Part shown: one piece after another, positions 11,846 through 24,652 of the stretch
How positions within the stretch are numbered: the stretch's first letter is position 1
Layout of the letters: every line of letters starts with the position of its first letter
Origin: Symsagittifera roscoffensis
Lineage: Eukaryota; Xenacoelomorpha; Acoela; Convolutidae
NCBI RefSeq assembly: GCF_963678635.1
Contig: NC_087062.1
Span: forward strand, 98,201,705 to 98,265,704
DNA length: 64,000 nt
Direction of reading: 5' to 3'
The notes under the pieces: model-generated
The model's input: the letters and a program-made list of their open reading frames with translations, nothing else
Databases searched by the model: none
What the model was told of the DNA's origin: nothing
Made by a program: the position numbers and the translations under genes

Positions 11846-12261
11846 TTGTCTTCGTGTTTGTCTCCTCTTTTTATCGATGTCTGTAACGAAACATTTCTTG
11901 GAAGGTCATCATGGTAAAAGTATGAAAACTGTATTGTTAACCCTTTTATTGCAAAAACTGAAACAAAGACTACTATACACAAATAAGAAACAAAGACTAC
12001 TATACACAAATAGAAAATCATTGCTGGTACGTTCCGACTGCCCTTTAACGGGTCTCGACTAGTTTTTGGTATAACAAATACTAACAAAACAATATATTTT
12101 GACTGACAAGATTAAATTTTAAATTATAGAGTTTGAGTCATTTATAAAATTAATAGAGCTAATAAGCTTATTGCCTCAATTCAGTTTGAAATGATTTAGC
12201 AGTGCGGATTAACTCGCCGCGCATAAGCAATTCGCACCACAATTTTAACGATAAAATGAGC

Positions 12262-12393
12262 AGTTGCAGTGTGAGCACTACAGGCAGGTTAAGGTAGTGG
12301 TGTGCGCACTCAGAGGGACACGCAAAGATCCAGGTATCGATCCCCGAGAAAAGATGTTCTTTTGGATATTGGTCTTAAGAAAAAATCATCTTA

Positions 12394-12447
<54 letters not shown>
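12262..12447 (+). mobile_element. tRNA-like SINE head with TA-repeat tail (tentative)
   Basis: The block GGTTAAGGTAGTGGTGTGCG at about 12288-12307 and GGTATCGATCCCCGAG at 12333-12348 resemble a degenerate A box and a B box (consensus GGTTCGANNCC) at tRNA-like spacing. About 50 bp later comes an (AT)n run, at 12396-12447, about 26 dinucleotides. A pol III head with a simple-repeat tail is the layout of a SINE. Only one copy is seen here and the boxes are imperfect, so it could be chance. Confidence 0.35.
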
Positions 12448-12449
<2 letters not shown>

Positions 12450-13440
12450 CACTTTTTTCGTCGAAATTCGGGAAAAAAACAAAAGAACAGTAAAAATTTT
12501 AATGGTCTCCTAAAATGTTTACCACTTTTTGTTCCTATGCTTTTAAAAACCTCACATGGATTTACGAAGTTGATTTTTTAAATTTTTTTCGTTTTTTTTT
12601 CAAAATTAGTGTCCTGAAAATCTACAACTCAATTGAGAATGAAATTAGGCTAGATTGTGAGCTTATCAAATATGTGTTTCTAAAACCTGTTAAAATGGGA
12701 ATATGGTTCTATGAGGGATAATCAGAGTTATAATTTCGAAAACTCAGCGTTTTCGATTTTTACGCTTCCATAACTCTGATCTTTTTTGTTCCTCTGAATT
12801 CAATGAAGCAATATATTTCTGCTTTAGGAGGCAAGAATAATTTTTTTAGGGTTGAATCAAGAAAGTTTAAAGCAAACTTCAACAGAAAACTGGTTTAACA
12901 ACCTTTCAAATGTTTTTTTTTCATCAGAAATATTGTTAAACATTGCAAACTGCAACAAAAGTAGAAACAGTGGAGAGGTGAAGCAAATTAAATGAAAGAT
13001 TAAATTTATTGATGACAAGACTTTCAACTGCGAAAATCCAAATACTAAGAACGCAAAATAAATATTCAAACAAAAATCAATATTTAAAACCAGCATGTTG
13101 CAACCACGAATGCGGAGTTTATTGACATTCTGGTTGCTCATCTGTTTGAAATTGAAGCAACTAATTTCAAAAACACTTACTGTGCGTTGACTTTAATAAT
13201 GATAACAACGCTAGCATAGCGCAAAAGAAATAACTGATCGAACAGTTAAAACTGCTGTATATAAAATCGTAAACCAGTTTCGACTGATTCAATCTAGAAG
13301 ATGGAAACACAAAAATCACAGTTGGTTGAATTCTTGCTTATTCGGTTGCAACGTTGAGGTTATTCAAATCAATCTTACTGATTATCTTGGTGTTTTAGTA
13401 AGAGAAAAACACCACCGGAAAATTAAAACATAGAACAGCA
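12448..13440. other. No gene seen
   Basis: About 1 kb of AT-rich sequence. Short open frames lack start context, splice sites or recognisable similarity. Confidence 0.5.
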
Positions 13441-15240
13441 TTGGTAAGAAAAAGAAACAGCAGGATTTTCAAATAACCACAAAACAGTTGAAATACGAAC
13501 TGCACGAGTTGATAACTGAAGCAAACAAACTTGCTTAAAGTTTAACTGTGGATGATAACAGAATTTGGTTGAACGATCTTAAAAACATCACCTTGGATAA
13601 AATTCTGCCCGAGAAAAAATCAAATCGGAAAAAGCCAATTCAAACTGGGAATCTTCAATGGTAGTAAATGCACTTACAAAAAAAAACAAGAATAAATCAA
13701 ATCATGGCTAACAAAGCTAACAAGCTAAGATAAATATGGCATTACAAAATATTTGATCAAAACTGTCAATCCGGTCAATGCAAAAAAAACGCGAAAAAAA
13801 AGCAGCTAATGATCTCAAAGAAATTTTTGTTTCGAGTGGTCCATCTGATGCGGCAGGTTTACAAGAATTACCTAGTTTTTTTGAAAGTAACTTGCCTAGA
13901 ACCTTCAATGGTAGTAAATGCACTTAGAGAAAAATACGTTTTGATGAAAGTCGATATATGGCTAAGAAAAAACAAAAAAAATATGGCATTACAAATTATT
14001 TAACCAAAACTGTCATCCGGTAGTAGGTCAACCTTTATGTGACTTCTATAACGAAGTTTGGTCAATTTCAACATTTCCGCTCAAGTTTGCCGAAGTTATT
14101 TTTTTTAGAAAGGAAGCAGTAGAACAATTTGTTCCAATTAACGTCCTTTTCCGATTCATTCTAATCTGAGCACAGTTTGTGGAAAACTATTCAAAAAATT
14201 TTGACTTAGTTCCACAAGAAATCAGTCATCAAATTTAAGCAGTTTGGAAATCAATATAGAAGGTTTACTGTCGTAACAAATGAGTTTTTTGAAAGCCTGT
14301 CAGATTGCAAAAATAGTGAAGAGCCGATGCCTTGCACTGTATAGGATTAATTAAAAGCGTTCGATACGGTCAATCTTTTATAGTAACGTTACGATTACAT
14401 CATGCGAGGTTAAGTTCAAGATTTGTTTAAACTTTATCTGTCTCTATCTGATCGAAAAAAAATGTTAAGTCTTCGACTGTCGATATTCCAATAATGAAAT
14501 TTTTGAAGTTCGGAGTGGTTCTGTATTAGGGCCTAAAATTTTTCACATTATATTAGCAGTTTAATAGACACAGTTAAGAATACTAGCCTGATTTTACTTG
14601 CAAATGATGAAATTTTGGCTGGAAACAAAAACATAAAAACTTTTTCAAAAGAGGAACTTGTTGAAATTAAAAAATTTATGAACGCCAACAAAATGACATT
14701 GAACACTTTGAAAAACTCATTCCATGATAACCATTAGAAAATTAGGCTTTCCTACCATATATTAGGATGGACATCACTTAAATCACCACGGTTAAATATG
14801 TAGGTGTTAATACTGACAAAAAGCCGGAAGAAATCAAATAAGTTTATCTTAATTTTTTACTCCACAAGGAAACATCAGAGTCAAAAACTAACGATTAAAA
14901 CCTTCGAAACTTTCTTCAGCAGCTGTACCAATATGCAAACCTTATCTATGAAACTGGAAAAAAACTATTCTGTTGCAGTTGCAGAGACAACAAACATCTT
15001 GTTGCGCTTTGTCAACAGATCCAGACACTTGCCAGAAATAAGAACAGTTACAAAAGATAAAAGACTTGCTTTTTTAGAGCTGCAAAATCACGAGTTAATA
15101 AAATTATTAGAAAAAGTTTAAGATCTGAACACACAAATGCTTTCGTAAATGGTTTCAGCTCCAAATCAATATTGAAAAAGTCTTTTAGTGTGGAAAACTG
15201 TATAGAAAAATTATCCAGTAAAGTTTGAGTAACTGCAGCA
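13441..15240 (+). pseudogene. Degenerate non-LTR reverse transcriptase
   Basis: A plus-strand relic in which RT motifs survive across frameshifts and stops. Seen: PLCDFYNEVWSISTFPLKFA near 14035; LKAFDTVN near 14350 (RT motif A, with the catalytic Asp region D-x-KAFDTVN); SGSVLGPKIFH near 14510; LILLANDEILAGN near 14590, where the YADD box has become LLANDE; KKFMNANKMTLN near 14670; VKYVGVNTDKKP near 14795. An upstream piece (KEIFVSSGPSDAAGLQ) lies near 13815. It is much older than the 0-10 kb copies and not obviously the same subfamily. The stretch 14804-15121 is open but carries no further clear motif. Confidence 0.75.
13648..14025 (+). repeat. Local imperfect duplication inside the RT relic
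   Basis: CTTCAATGGTAGTAAATGCA occurs at about 13652 and 13902, and TATGGCATTACAAA-TATTT followed by CAAAACTGTCA-TCCGGT occurs near 13735 and 13982. The two blocks are about 250 bp apart with diverged sequence between them. Confidence 0.7.
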
Positions 15241-16145
15241 AACAAAAAAAATTATGATTACAGTGAAAATACTGTATAACGCAATTGCAAAATTGGATCC
15301 GTCGATTTAGAAAATTGAATCAAATTTGAAAAAGCAAAGTTTGCGAGTATATTCAAGATATGAAAGGTAATTACTTTATAGTTTTTGATGTGTTTACAGG
15401 GCTATTTTGGCGTTGGTTTTAAATAGAGACAAGTTTTCAATTAATCTATAGTATTTGGTAGTTCTTAGTCTTGAAATTTTCTATCATTAATTTTTGATAG
15501 TTTTTTTCTTCTAACTAAAATAGCATAGATGAATCCTTTGACAATTGGTTTGTAAGATAAAAATTTAAAAAACTGTCGTGTGCCGCTTTATAACAGGCTG
15601 TAAAGCCTTCAGCGAGCGTTCAATTTCGGTGCTCCTAAAATCCTGAAAAGCGAATTGTACTAAATTGTCAGTGAAAATAACCGTCATTGAGAACAGTTTA
15701 ATATAGTTATGAGTAATAACGGACGATATGTGTCGCAATAGGGCTAGTTTTGTATACAAATTCCATGGATTATTGCGTTTAGACAGCACATCCTAATTTT
15801 CACCGGGAACTGATTCCTGAAGTTGAGTCCTGAAGTTGAGTCCTGGCAATCCCCAAAACTGCTTTTTATTAGTCTCATGGACCTTTTAGATTGCGGCGTT
15901 GTTTTACCATGTATACGCTTTGCCTCTGAAATAGAACAAGCTAATCTGAAAATGGAGTTGCGTTTCTTTCTCATCAAACCAACCACCCTCCTCGGGTGAA
16001 TAAATGCAGCAAATGATTGAAACACTGGATGCATTTTATTGCTGAGCTCAAAGTCCTCCAATAAGAAATCGTCAAGGCTGGGTTATTGCACTTGACTTGT
16101 CGAGCGGAGTGTTCTTTATCCTCTTGCGTCTTTTCTTCTGTAAAA
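15241..16145. other. No gene recognised
   Basis: Two overlapping minus-strand frames (15744-16061 and 15974-16186) are open for about 100 and 70 codons. They are probably the antisense of further hAT-derived sequence, since clear hAT similarity starts at about 16150 on the plus strand. No independent coding support. Confidence 0.4.
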
Positions 16146-16149
16146 CCTA

Positions 16150-16740
16150 AAAATTCGGTTAAAAGCCGATAAGGCAGACCTCCCAATAGCTTTATCGGCT
16201 TTTGACACTTTCAGACAGACCGTTTAACTGCTCTTTCTTGAATTTGTCTTAATGGACCTCAAAGAACGCTTCATTTGAGCAGCTTCTTCTTGTGTCCGTG
16301 TGTGCAAACTGCTGCCCGGTTGAATAATTGAGAAGGATGCAAAGAGGGAAGATTTTGATGACCTGGTCAAGTTATACGATGGCGTACTTTCAAATAATGA
16401 GTTCTCTATTAAGCTTGAAGCTTGGAACACATGTGGAGCTTCCTCTTGTACACCGAGATGCCAAAAGTTTTCACAAGTGCCTTCAGAGTGTGTCACAAAG
16501 CGACAATGCTAATAACTTTTGCTTTGCTCCAGATTGTTGTTAGCGCTTGAAATTACTAAAAAGTTACCTATGCTCCAGTTAGACGCTCGAGGATGTGACT
16601 GACAGATTTGCCGCAAAAAATCGAAGACTCAATTTGCGTAATTTTGTTTATTTTATGATTGTTTTTAATTCACTGTTTTTGACAAAAATTTTTTCAATAT
16701 CTCCCCATCCCCCCTCCCTCTCTCCTCAAGAAAATCCTAG
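16150..16740 (+). pseudogene. hAT transposase C-terminal relic (plus strand)
   Basis: Plus-strand remnant of a hAT-superfamily DNA transposase of the ZMYM1/KIAA-like group. Seen: SAFDTFRQTV and FLEFVLMDLKERF near 16190-16270; EDFDDLVKLYDGVLSNNEF near 16350; LKLLKSYL near 16550; and TDRFAAKNRRLNL near 16595, which match block by block the minus-strand relic at 32590-33345. The RSFS dimerisation box present there is not readable here. Stops and frame changes separate the blocks. A C/T-rich tail (CCCCATCCCCCCTCC) follows near 16703. Confidence 0.7.
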
Positions 16741-18544
16741 TTTCGCCCCTGATTCGAAACATGTTTGATTGATATTTTATAACTATCACACAGTTATTGC
16801 AATTCTTAATCCGCTGCTTTTGTTCATCGTTAAATATCTGAGTGATTCTTTTAATCGAATTGACAAATGATTCTGTCAGTTTTTGTTCCAACCATTGAAA
16901 CTAGGGAGGAACTTTATTTTCAGGTGTTTCAGCTTTTTTTAAAACTTTTTGTTTTCCTCGCAAAATTAGCTACCACAAAGAATCATCTAACAGGGTTGAG
17001 TGATATATCATAATAAAGCCGTTTCAGTCTTGATTCAAACGACATTGAAAAATTTCTATTTTTTTTCACAGTGTTGAGAAAAACCGGTTGGAAATTTTTG
17101 ATTTTGTCTCATTTCGAGTTAATTAGTTAGGTAGTTAGTGATTGCAATACCTTATTTAAGCTTATTTTAAGCCGGGGAAACTTATTTTTACAAAAGTGAA
17201 ATTAGTTGTTGGAGTATTTCAGCGCACTTTTGGGACTCAAAAACTTGAAAATTCAAAAAATGTCCGCAAAAAAAATTGAAACATTTTTTGATATTTTTTT
17301 TCAAATTTTTAATTTGTTTTTTTAAGTCATTTTTCATCAAATACTGTTTTCCAGTTGACCTATTTTAGTATGACTCTCAAATATGCCTAAGTTCTACTAT
17401 TTCGTTCAGATTTTTTTATCACAACATGCCGAAAAAAAACGACGCCAATTTGAGAAAACATTTTTTTGGACATACTGTGGTCGGAACATTCTGTGCTACT
17501 TGCTCAGTAACCGGCTATCCTTGTTGCAGTATGCATTTTGTGATAGAGTAGCAAATACATGTGCCTAACTGGCTCTAGAACATAAGATCGAAAACCGTCA
17601 GCACCCATTCGCTAACTTTCGCTATCATTTGCTAATTAGCTCATCTTTGCTTTTATTCTCACCTGCGTTTTTCCTCAGTTTTTTTCTTAATTATTAACGA
17701 GAGCCTATTATCAATCACTCCAAAGAGATCTTCATGTTGGAAGGAAACAAAAATAGCGAGGTAGCTCAGCAAACGCTTTTTCTTTTTCATTGTCTCCTTA
17801 TACTCGAAATGATTCACTAGGTATGATGATAAATATTAGAAAACCAATTGTCTTCAGCTTACAAAAAATATTTGCAAGCAGTTTTTGTAAATTTATGAAG
17901 CTAATTAAAGCTACTAAAAGCTACAATATAGTCAAATTGGGATAGTAAAGCTACAGTTTAGTCAATTTGGGATAGTAAATGAGGTTTTTTGCGCTATTAA
18001 AGCGTAAGCTGCAGTTTTTTGGTACGAAAAAGTTCTGAATTGAAGTTAGACAAACAATTTAGTCCTTATAAGGCGCTAATACTCATATTGTACTATTATT
18101 GGCGTCGGATAGGGGATTACAAAAATTTTGTTTAAAATAAGAATTTCGTCTTGTACACATTAAGTTTTTTTCTTGATACGAGCAGCCCTATTTATAAAAA
18201 TTATTTAGTGAGTTTAATTGAGCAAACATATGGTATAATATTTACCTGAAAAAAAATGCTGATTTATTTCGAGTTTTTTATTGCGACAACATCTCTTGGG
18301 AAATACTATGCTATCGCAAAAAAAGGGTCACGTGTGGTGTCATATTAAAGCCCTAATAATTGTGATTCGGCTCTAAAATCAAGAAAAAATTGTCTCGTTG
18401 TTGAGAAAAAATTGTCTTATTTTTTTTGTTTTCGAAACTAATTAAGATCGAGGCTGAAGGAGGAATTTGATCAGTAGTTGACGAAAAAAAATCTGCATCA
18501 ATCTTAAAATTAACTCAACTTCTAATGTTTATCACTCATTTGCG
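16741..18544. other. No gene seen; small repeats only
   Basis: AT-rich. At 17478-17541 lies an inverted copy of the AACAAGGATAG..GTGCAAGTAGCACAG..TGTTCCGACC motif. At 17918-17979 a roughly 30-bp unit (AGTCAAATTGGGATAGTAAA) occurs twice in tandem. Near 18172, TGATACGAGCAG matches the terminal bases of the ACGCG repeat family. Nothing looks coding. Confidence 0.55.
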
Positions 18545-19180
18545 CGTCTTTTAAGGTCTATGAAACATTAATCGCTTTTTAAAAAAATGACGATTTTTTC
18601 AAAAAAAAAAATTACGAACTTTTGGGTTTTTCCTAAATCATCCCCCCACCCGCCATATAAAGTACCAAGTGATGGAAGTCGCTCCTAGTAACGTAGAAAT
18701 TATGACAAATAGCCTGTTTCAACCAATTTTGACTTACGCGTTAAATCTCTACTTACGCGTTAATAGCGCGAAATATATGGCGCGTTAATTGTCCCAAACT
18801 GGTCAAATTGTAAATCTTTACTTTATAATCTTGCAAAGAAAATTAACGAATAAAAATGTAATGCTTGCATTTTATAAACTGCATTTTTAATTTAATTTAA
18901 TCTTTCATTCGCTTCGTTTGCACTTTGAATTGCGAAGCTAGAAAACAGCAGCATGGAAAAAATCAGCAGATACGAATTGCACCTGCAGGAGAATGATGGG
19001 ACCTGCGCGGATCTAAGATTTACTCAAGAATGACCGGATTTTCAAAAAATGTAGATCTTTTATGGCGACCAAATTAGTTTTTCGAGTTTCCCAGAACACT
19101 AGGAGTCTATTTTGAGAAGATATTTTGAGCTGCGGGCAAAATGAGTGTCTTTTAAGGTCTATGAAACAGGAATCACTTGT
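18545..19180. other. No gene seen; short direct repeat leading into tandem array
   Basis: TCTTTTAAGGTCTATGAAAC followed by AATCGC/AATCAC-TT-TTAAAAAAATGA occurs at about 18547 and again at 19147, just before the first tandem unit. Contains the inverted ACGCG repeat listed separately. Confidence 0.55.
18590..18815 (-). repeat. Dispersed ACGCG repeat family, inverted diverged copy 3
   Basis: Reverse complement shows GGGACAATTAACGCGCCATA, CGCGCTATTAACGCGTAAG and TACTTTATATGGCGGGTGGG in the same order as at 11540-11700. The hairpin end is missing. Confidence 0.7.
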
Positions 19181-21112
19181 TAAAAAAATGATGAATTTTT
19201 CAATAAAAAAACGAAAAAAAAAATTATAAGCATTTTCGGAACGTTTCGACTAATAAATAATTTTTTTTCAAGCGAGATCCCCTTCAAAATTACTATAAAT
19301 TGACACAAAGGCTCCCTACGAAATATTTTATTCGGGCAGCTACAAATTGATATTATACAAAAGCAACAAGGGGAGACCCTTCGGACAGTGAGGGGTCGGA
19401 TCTCTAAGGGGGCGTCCCCCACATAAATCAACCACTGTGATAAGTGAAACAAATCAAGCAAAATTGAAAGTAAAATATTGCACATTTTTACAAATTAGGT
19501 TTTATTCAACAGAAAATTATTCAATACTGAAATTTAAAAAGCCAAAATAAAACAAATTTTAGAGCATAGTTGTCAAAAAACTTAATAAACGGTTTTGCGA
19601 AATTGTGTAAATATTTTGTACACTTATTTTGGATTAGATAGAAAAGTAAGGGCATTTTTTTACAAATATTTCAATTCTTTTGCAAAAGTTTTAGAAAATT
19701 GGAATCTCTTTAGCCACCGTAGGAGTCAACATGTTGTTATCGACCGTATATAATATTTTGGGCGAATTGTATATTTGTCAGGGTTTTCAACGAGCTCATT
19801 CCTTTCGATTTTGCGAAAATCTCAAGATCCGTTAGAATAAAGTTTTTCAATTGTATAAAACTTTTCATTATAATAAAAGCTTGCATTTTATAATTTCTTG
19901 CAGAAAAATTAACAAATAAACTAGGAAAAACAAATCAAGTCTTGCAGGGATTGATTTCTTGGACCAGTCTGAGAGTCCGAGGCTGGATTTTAAAAATCTT
20001 GCGAAAAATCAGGCCGAGATTTTAATGGTTTCTTGGCCAAATTTTGAAAATAGAAAAACTTTAGAATGTGCCTAAGTTTAAAACTAACCAAGGGTTTTTT
20101 AATAAGAAAAGCAAAAATAAAACTGAGAAGATTTTTGCAGATAAGCTGCATTTGTGCGTTTGCCACGATGACTAAAATAATTTGTTTTTTGCATAGCTTT
20201 AGAATAAAATGTAGTCTTCCAAATGTCGATAGTTAGCTTCGTCTTCAAAAAACAAAGCGTGCGACCTTTTTCATCTCCTTCAGGCATATCTTACCATTTG
20301 AAAAATTCAAAAACAATCTTTGGCCCAACACGAAACAGTCAGTTTGATTTTTTGGTTCTTTTGTTCTTTTGTGTAAAAAAATTGAGTCTGGTCTACGTTT
20401 ATACACAAAAAAAAAACAGCTCTTTCCCAGTCCCCCTTTCAAAATACCGAGTTTTATGTTTGTTTTTCGTGTCATTAAGGCTATCTGCGTGACGTTACGC
20501 TGTAAAGTATGAAGAACTAATCTGTTCAGAATTGTCGATTTGTTCACCACGCCAAATTTCATTGCATTAGGACAATGTTAAATAGATTTTTCAGTATTGA
20601 ATTTGAAAGGGGGGAATTGGAAAAGAGCCAAAAAAACTATATATCATTTCATCATGAAAAATTGTTTTTTGAAAATTTTTGTTAGATCGTAAAATTGATT
20701 TTCTGGCGTCTAAAGTAAGAACCATTTATTTGTAATGAAAAACTACCAAATTCTTGTGTTTCCTGGAAATTTATCGAGCACATCTCTAGGCCGCGTTTTC
20801 AAAAAATGATGACTTTTTCAAAAAAAAAAACTAAAAAAATCTTATAGGCATTTTTGGAAGGTTTCGACTGATAAATCATTTTTTTCCAGTGAGATCCCAT
20901 TCAAAATTACTATAAATTGACACAAAAGCTCCCTAGGAAATATTTTATTCGGCCAGCTAAAAATTGATTCATGAAAAATTGTTTTTTGAAAATTTTTGTT
21001 AGATCGTAAAATTGATTTTCTGGCGTCTAAAGTAGGAACCATTTATTTGTAATGAAAAATTACCAACTTCCTGGGTTTCCTGGAAAATTATCGAGCACAT
21101 CTCTAGGCCGCG
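19181..21112 (+). repeat. Large tandem repeat unit 1 (about 1.93 kb)
   Basis: First of four head-to-tail units. Landmarks: AAATGATGA start; GGTCGGATCTCTAAGGGGGC near 19390; CCGTATATAATATTTTGGGC near 19745; AACTAACCAAGGGTTTTTTA near 20083; a nested MITE at 20418-20629. A 317-bp internal block starting TCATGAAAAATTG is doubled (20652 and 20969). Short open frames on both strands change length between units through homopolymer indels, so I see no gene here. Confidence 0.9.
20418..20629 (+). mobile_element. MITE in tandem unit 1
   Basis: 212 bp, ends AGCTCTTTCCCAGTCCCCC and GGGGGGAATTGGAAAAGAGCC, which are imperfect inverted repeats. Flanked by AAAAAAC on both sides (20411-20417 and 20631-20637). 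Unit 4 keeps the empty site with a single AAAAAAC. Copies at 22353-22564 and 24273-24485 are duplicates of the same insertion. The superfamily is not decided; the target duplication of 7-8 bp is obscured by the A run. Confidence 0.8.
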
Positions 21113-23038
21113 TTTTCAAAAAATGATGACTTTTTCAAAAAAAAAAAACGAAAAAAAAATTTATAGGCATTTTTTGGAAGGTTTCGACTGATAAATTATT
21201 TTTTTCCAGTGAGATCCCATTCAAAATTACTATAAATTGACACAAAAGCTCCCTAGGAAATATTTTATTCGGCCAGTTAAAAATTGATGTTATACAAAAG
21301 CAACAAGGGGAGACCCTCCGGGTAGAGAGAGGTCGGATCTCTAAGGGGGCGTCTCCCACATAAATCAACCACTGTGATAAGTGAAACAAATCAAGCAAAA
21401 TTGAAAGTAAAATATTGCACATTTTTACAAATTAGGTTTTATTCAACAGAAAATTATTCAATACTGAAATTTAAAAAGCCAAAATAAAACAAATTTTAGA
21501 GCATAGTTGTCAAAAAACTTAATAAACGGTTTTGCGAAATTGTGTAAATATTTTGTACACTTATTTTGGATTAGATAGAAAAGTAAGGGCATTTTTTTAC
21601 AAATATTTCAATTCTTTTGCAAAAGTCTTAGAAAATTGGAATCTCTTTAGCCACCGTAGGAGTCAACATGTTGTTATCGACCGTATATAATATTTTGGGC
21701 GAATTGTATATTTGTCAGGGTTTTCAACGAGCTCAGTCCTTTCGATTTTGCGAAAATCTCAAGATCCGTTAGAATAAAGTTTTTCAATTGTATAAAAGTT
21801 TTCATTATAATAAAAGCTTGCATTTTATAATTTCTTGCAGAAAAATTAACAAATAAACTAGGAAAAACAAATCAAGTCTTGCAGGGATTGATTTCTTGGA
21901 CCAGTCTGAGAGTCCGAGGCTGGATTTTAAAAATCTTGCGAAAAATCAGGCCGAGATTTTCATGGTTTCTTGGCCAAATTTTGAAAATAGAAAAACTTTA
22001 GAATGTGCCTAAGTTTAAAACTAACCAAGGGTTTTTTAATAAGAAAAGCAAAAAGAAAACTGAGAAGATTTTTGCAGATAAGCTGCATTTGTGCGTTTGC
22101 CACGATGACTAAAATAATTTGTTTTTTGCATAGCTTTAGAATAAAATGTAGTCTTCCAAATGTCGATAGTTAGCTTCGTCTTCAAAAAACAAAGCGTGCG
22201 ACCTTTTTCATCTCCTTCAGGCATATCTTACCATTTGAAAAATTCAAAAACAATCTTTGGCCCAACACGAAACAGTCAGTTTGATTTTTTGGTTCTTTTG
22301 TTCTTTTGTGTAAAAAAATTGAGTCTGGTCTACGTTTATACACAAAAAAAACAGCTCTTTCCCAGTCCCCCTTTCAAAATACCGAGTTTTATGTTTGTTT
22401 TTCGTGTCATTAAGGCTATCTGCGTGACGTTACGCTGTAAAGTATGGAGAACTAATCTGTTCAGAATTGTCGATTTGTTCACCACGCCAAATTTCATTGC
22501 ATTAGGACAATGTTAAATAGATTTTTCAGTATTGAATTTGAAAGGGGGGAATTGGAAAAGAGCCAAAAAAACTATATATCATTTCATCATGAAAAATTGT
22601 TTTTTGAAAATTTTTGTTAGATCGTAAAATTGATTTTCTGGCGTCTAAAGTAAGAACCATTTATTTGTAATGAAAAACTACCAACTTCTTGGGTTTCCTG
22701 GAAATTTATCTCTAGGCCGCGTTTTCAAAAAATGATGACTTTTTCAAAAAAAAAACGAAAAAAAAATTTATAGGCATTTTTGGAAGGTTTCGACTAATAA
22801 ATCATTTTTTTCCAGTGAGATCCCATTCAAAATTACTATAAATTGACACAAAAGCTCCCTAGGAAATATTTTATTCGGCCAGCTAAAAATTGATTCATGA
22901 AAAATTGTTTTTTGAAAATTTTTGTTAGATCGTAAAATTGATTTTCTGGCGTCTAAAGTAGGAACCATTTATTTGTAATGAAAAATTACCAACTTCCTGG
23001 GTTTCCTGGAAAATTATCGAGCACATCTCTAGGCCGCG
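21113..23038 (+). repeat. Large tandem repeat unit 2 (about 1.93 kb)
   Basis: Nearly identical to unit 1, including the nested MITE (22353-22564) and the doubled internal block (22587 and 22895). The shared internal doubling means it existed before units 1 and 2 separated, or was spread by gene conversion. Confidence 0.9.
22353..22564 (+). mobile_element. MITE in tandem unit 2
   Basis: Duplicate of the 20418-20629 insertion, same ends and flanks. Confidence 0.8.
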
Positions 23039-24652
23039 TTTTCAAAAAATGATGACTTTTTCAAAAAAAAAAACGAAAAAAAAATTTATAGGCATTTTTT
23101 GGAAGGTTTCGACTGATAAATCATTTTTTTCCAGTGAGATCCCATTCAAAATTACTATAAATTGACACAAAAGCTCCCTAGGAAATATTTCATTCGGCCA
23201 GTTAAAAATTGATGTTATACAAAAGCAACAAGGGGAGACCCTCCGGGCAGAGAGAGGTCGGATCTCTAAGGGGGCGTCTCCCACATAAATCAACCACTGT
23301 GATAAGTGAAACAAATCAAGCAAAATTGAAAGTAAAATATTGCACATTTTTACAAATTAGGTTTTATTCAACAGAAAATTATTCAATACTGAAATTTAAA
23401 AAGCCAAAATAAAACAAATTTTAGAGCATAGTTGTCAAAAAACTTAATAAACGGTTTTGCGAAATTGTGTAAATATTTTGTACACTTATTTTGGATTAGA
23501 TAGAAAAGTAGGGCATTTTTTTACAAACATTTCAATTCTTTTGCAAAAAGTTTTAGAAAATTGGAATCTCTTTAGCCACCGTAGGAGTCAACATGTTGTT
23601 ATCGACCGTATATAATATTTGGGCGAATTGTATATTTGTCAGGGTTTTCAACGAGCTCAGTCCTTTCGATTTTGCGAAAATCTCAAGATCCGTTAGAATA
23701 AAATTTTTCAATTGTATAAAAGTTTTCATTATAATAAAAGCTTGCATTTTATAATTTCTTGCAGAAAAATTAACAAATAAACTAGGAAAAACAAATCAAG
23801 TCTTGCAGGGATTGATTTCTTGGACCAGTCTGAGAGTCCGAGGCTGGATTTTAAAAATCTTGCGAAAAATCAGGCCTAGATTTTCATGGTTTCTTGGCCA
23901 AATTTTGAAAATAGAAAAACTTTAGAATGTGCCTAAGTTTAAAACTAACCAAGGGTTTTTTAATAAGAAAAGCAAAAAGAAAACTGAGAAGAATTTTGCA
24001 GATAAGCTGCATTTGTACGTTTGCCATGATAAATAAAATAATTTGTTTTTTGCATAGCTTTAGAATAAAATGTAGTCTTCCAAATGTCGATAGTTAGCTT
24101 CGTCTTCAAAAAACAAAGCGTGCGACCTTTTTCATCTCCTTCAGGCATATCTTACCATTTGAAAAATTCAAAAACAATCTTTGGCCCAACACGAAACAGT
24201 CAGTTTGATTTTTTGGTTTTGTTCTTTTGTGTAAAAAAATTGAGTCTGGTCTACGTTTATACACAAAAAAACAGCTCTTTCCCAGTCCCCCTTTCAAAAT
24301 ACCGAGTTTTATGTTTGTTTTTTGGTGTTATTAAGGCTATCTGCGTGACGTTACGCTGTAAAGTATGAAGAACTAATCTGTTCAGAATTGTCGATTTGTT
24401 CACCACGCCAAATTTCATTGCATTAGGACAATGTTAAATAGATTTTTCAGTATTGAATTTGAAAGGGGGGAATTGGAAAAGAGCCAAAAAAACTATATAT
24501 CATTTCATCATGAAAAATTGTTTTTTGAAAATTTTTGTTAGATCGTAAAATTGATTTTCTGGCGTCTAAAGTAAGAACCATTTATTTGTAATGAAAAACT
24601 ACCAACTTCTTGGGTTTCCTGGAAATTTATCGAGCACATCTCTAGGCCGCGT
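23039..24652 (+). repeat. Large tandem repeat unit 3 (about 1.61 kb)
   Basis: Same as units 1 and 2 and carries the MITE (24273-24485), but the roughly 317-bp block is single, which accounts for its shorter length. Confidence 0.9.
24273..24485 (+). mobile_element. MITE in tandem unit 3
   Basis: Duplicate of the 20418-20629 insertion, one base longer through small indels. Confidence 0.8.

Noticed and set aside
12290-12350. A functional tRNA gene
   Set aside because: The B box is imperfect and no cloverleaf with anticodon and acceptor stems can be drawn; better read as a SINE head or chance.
15744-16496. Minus-strand gene of about 90-105-codon overlapping frames
   Set aside because: The plus strand of the right half shows hAT transposase similarity, so the minus frames there are antisense shadows; the left half has no support.
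20099-24368. Recurring 60-118-codon frames in the 1.9-kb units on both strands
   Set aside because: Conservation is explained by recent tandem duplication; reading frames change at homopolymer runs between units and opposite-strand frames are equally conserved.
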